From contig CAXYYA010000084.1 of the NCBI GenBank assembly GCA_964293155.1, positions 1 to 6,500 on the forward strand: a DNA stretch of 6,500 nucleotides, in the 5' to 3' direction. A program made the position numbers and the translations under genes. Of this stretch, positions 6,438 through 6,500 are shown piece after piece (the stretch's first letter is position 1; every line of letters begins with the position of its first letter). The notes below the pieces were generated by a model. It made no database searches. It saw only the letters and a list, made by a program, of their open reading frames with translations, and was not told the origin of the DNA. This DNA comes from JAQVEB01 sp028698105 (GTDB lineage Bacteria; Bacteroidota; Bacteroidia; Bacteroidales; Dysgonomonadaceae).

Positions 6438-6500
6438 CCACCGACTAAGTAATCAATAAAAATTAATGTTATATTTTTCGTGTCCAATATTTTTTAATAT

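Larger units (their letters stand above)
6313..6500 (-). other. Upstream leader of the enzyme operon
   Basis: No coding frame in this 188-bp AT-rich stretch looks real. It holds a candidate promoter (6408-6437) and a perfect inverted repeat (6375-6394). The last bases, 6485-6500, are nearly pure A/T with an AATATT repeat and show nothing else I can interpret; the upstream neighbour lies outside the window. Confidence 0.5.

Noticed and set aside
6485..6500. AATATT repeats at the window edge as a terminator of an upstream gene.
   Set aside because: Pure A/T, cut by the window end, and without a G/C-containing stem.

Overview
This window looks like part of a polysaccharide utilization locus (PUL) from a Bacteroidota bacterium. 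The clues are the N-terminal part of a SusC/RagA-type TonB-dependent transporter, a large secreted arabinosidase of a type common in gut and environmental Bacteroidota, AT-rich intergenic DNA, and promoter-like sites of the TTTG / TAnnTTTG kind used by the primary sigma factor of this phylum. No RNA genes, CRISPR arrays, insertion sequences or plus-strand genes could be supported. The genus cannot be fixed from the sequence.

Everything is coded on the minus strand, so transcription runs from high to low coordinates. (1) 6313-6500 is a gene-free leader with a plausible promoter (6408-6437) and a perfect 7-bp inverted repeat (6375-6394). (2) 6312-3617 carries a large secreted protein that I place tentatively in the DUF5695 family. 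It is split by a single-base frameshift near 5635; repairing this gives about 898 residues. (3) After a 25-bp gap with a clear ribosome binding site comes 3591-1216, a 791-residue secreted GH146/GH127-type (DUF1680) beta-L-arabinofuranosidase with all the expected catalytic and zinc-ligand residues. (4) 981-1215 is a 235-bp gap holding a small hairpin and a good candidate promoter for the transporter. (5) 980-1 is the first 326 codons of a SusC-like transporter, which runs off the window; a SusD partner would be expected just beyond.

As a working model, the two secreted proteins act on an L-arabinose-containing glycan, probably of plant origin, and the SusC/SusD pair imports the products. The arabinofuranosidase gives the best clue to substrate. 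The DUF5695-like protein has no function I can name, and is the most interesting unknown here: either an uncharacterized carbohydrate-active enzyme in an arabinose-glycan locus or, if the frameshift is real, a recently broken one. The transporter lacks an N-terminal STN signalling domain, so control by an anti-sigma/ECF-sigma pair is less likely than control by a hybrid two-component or other regulator encoded elsewhere.
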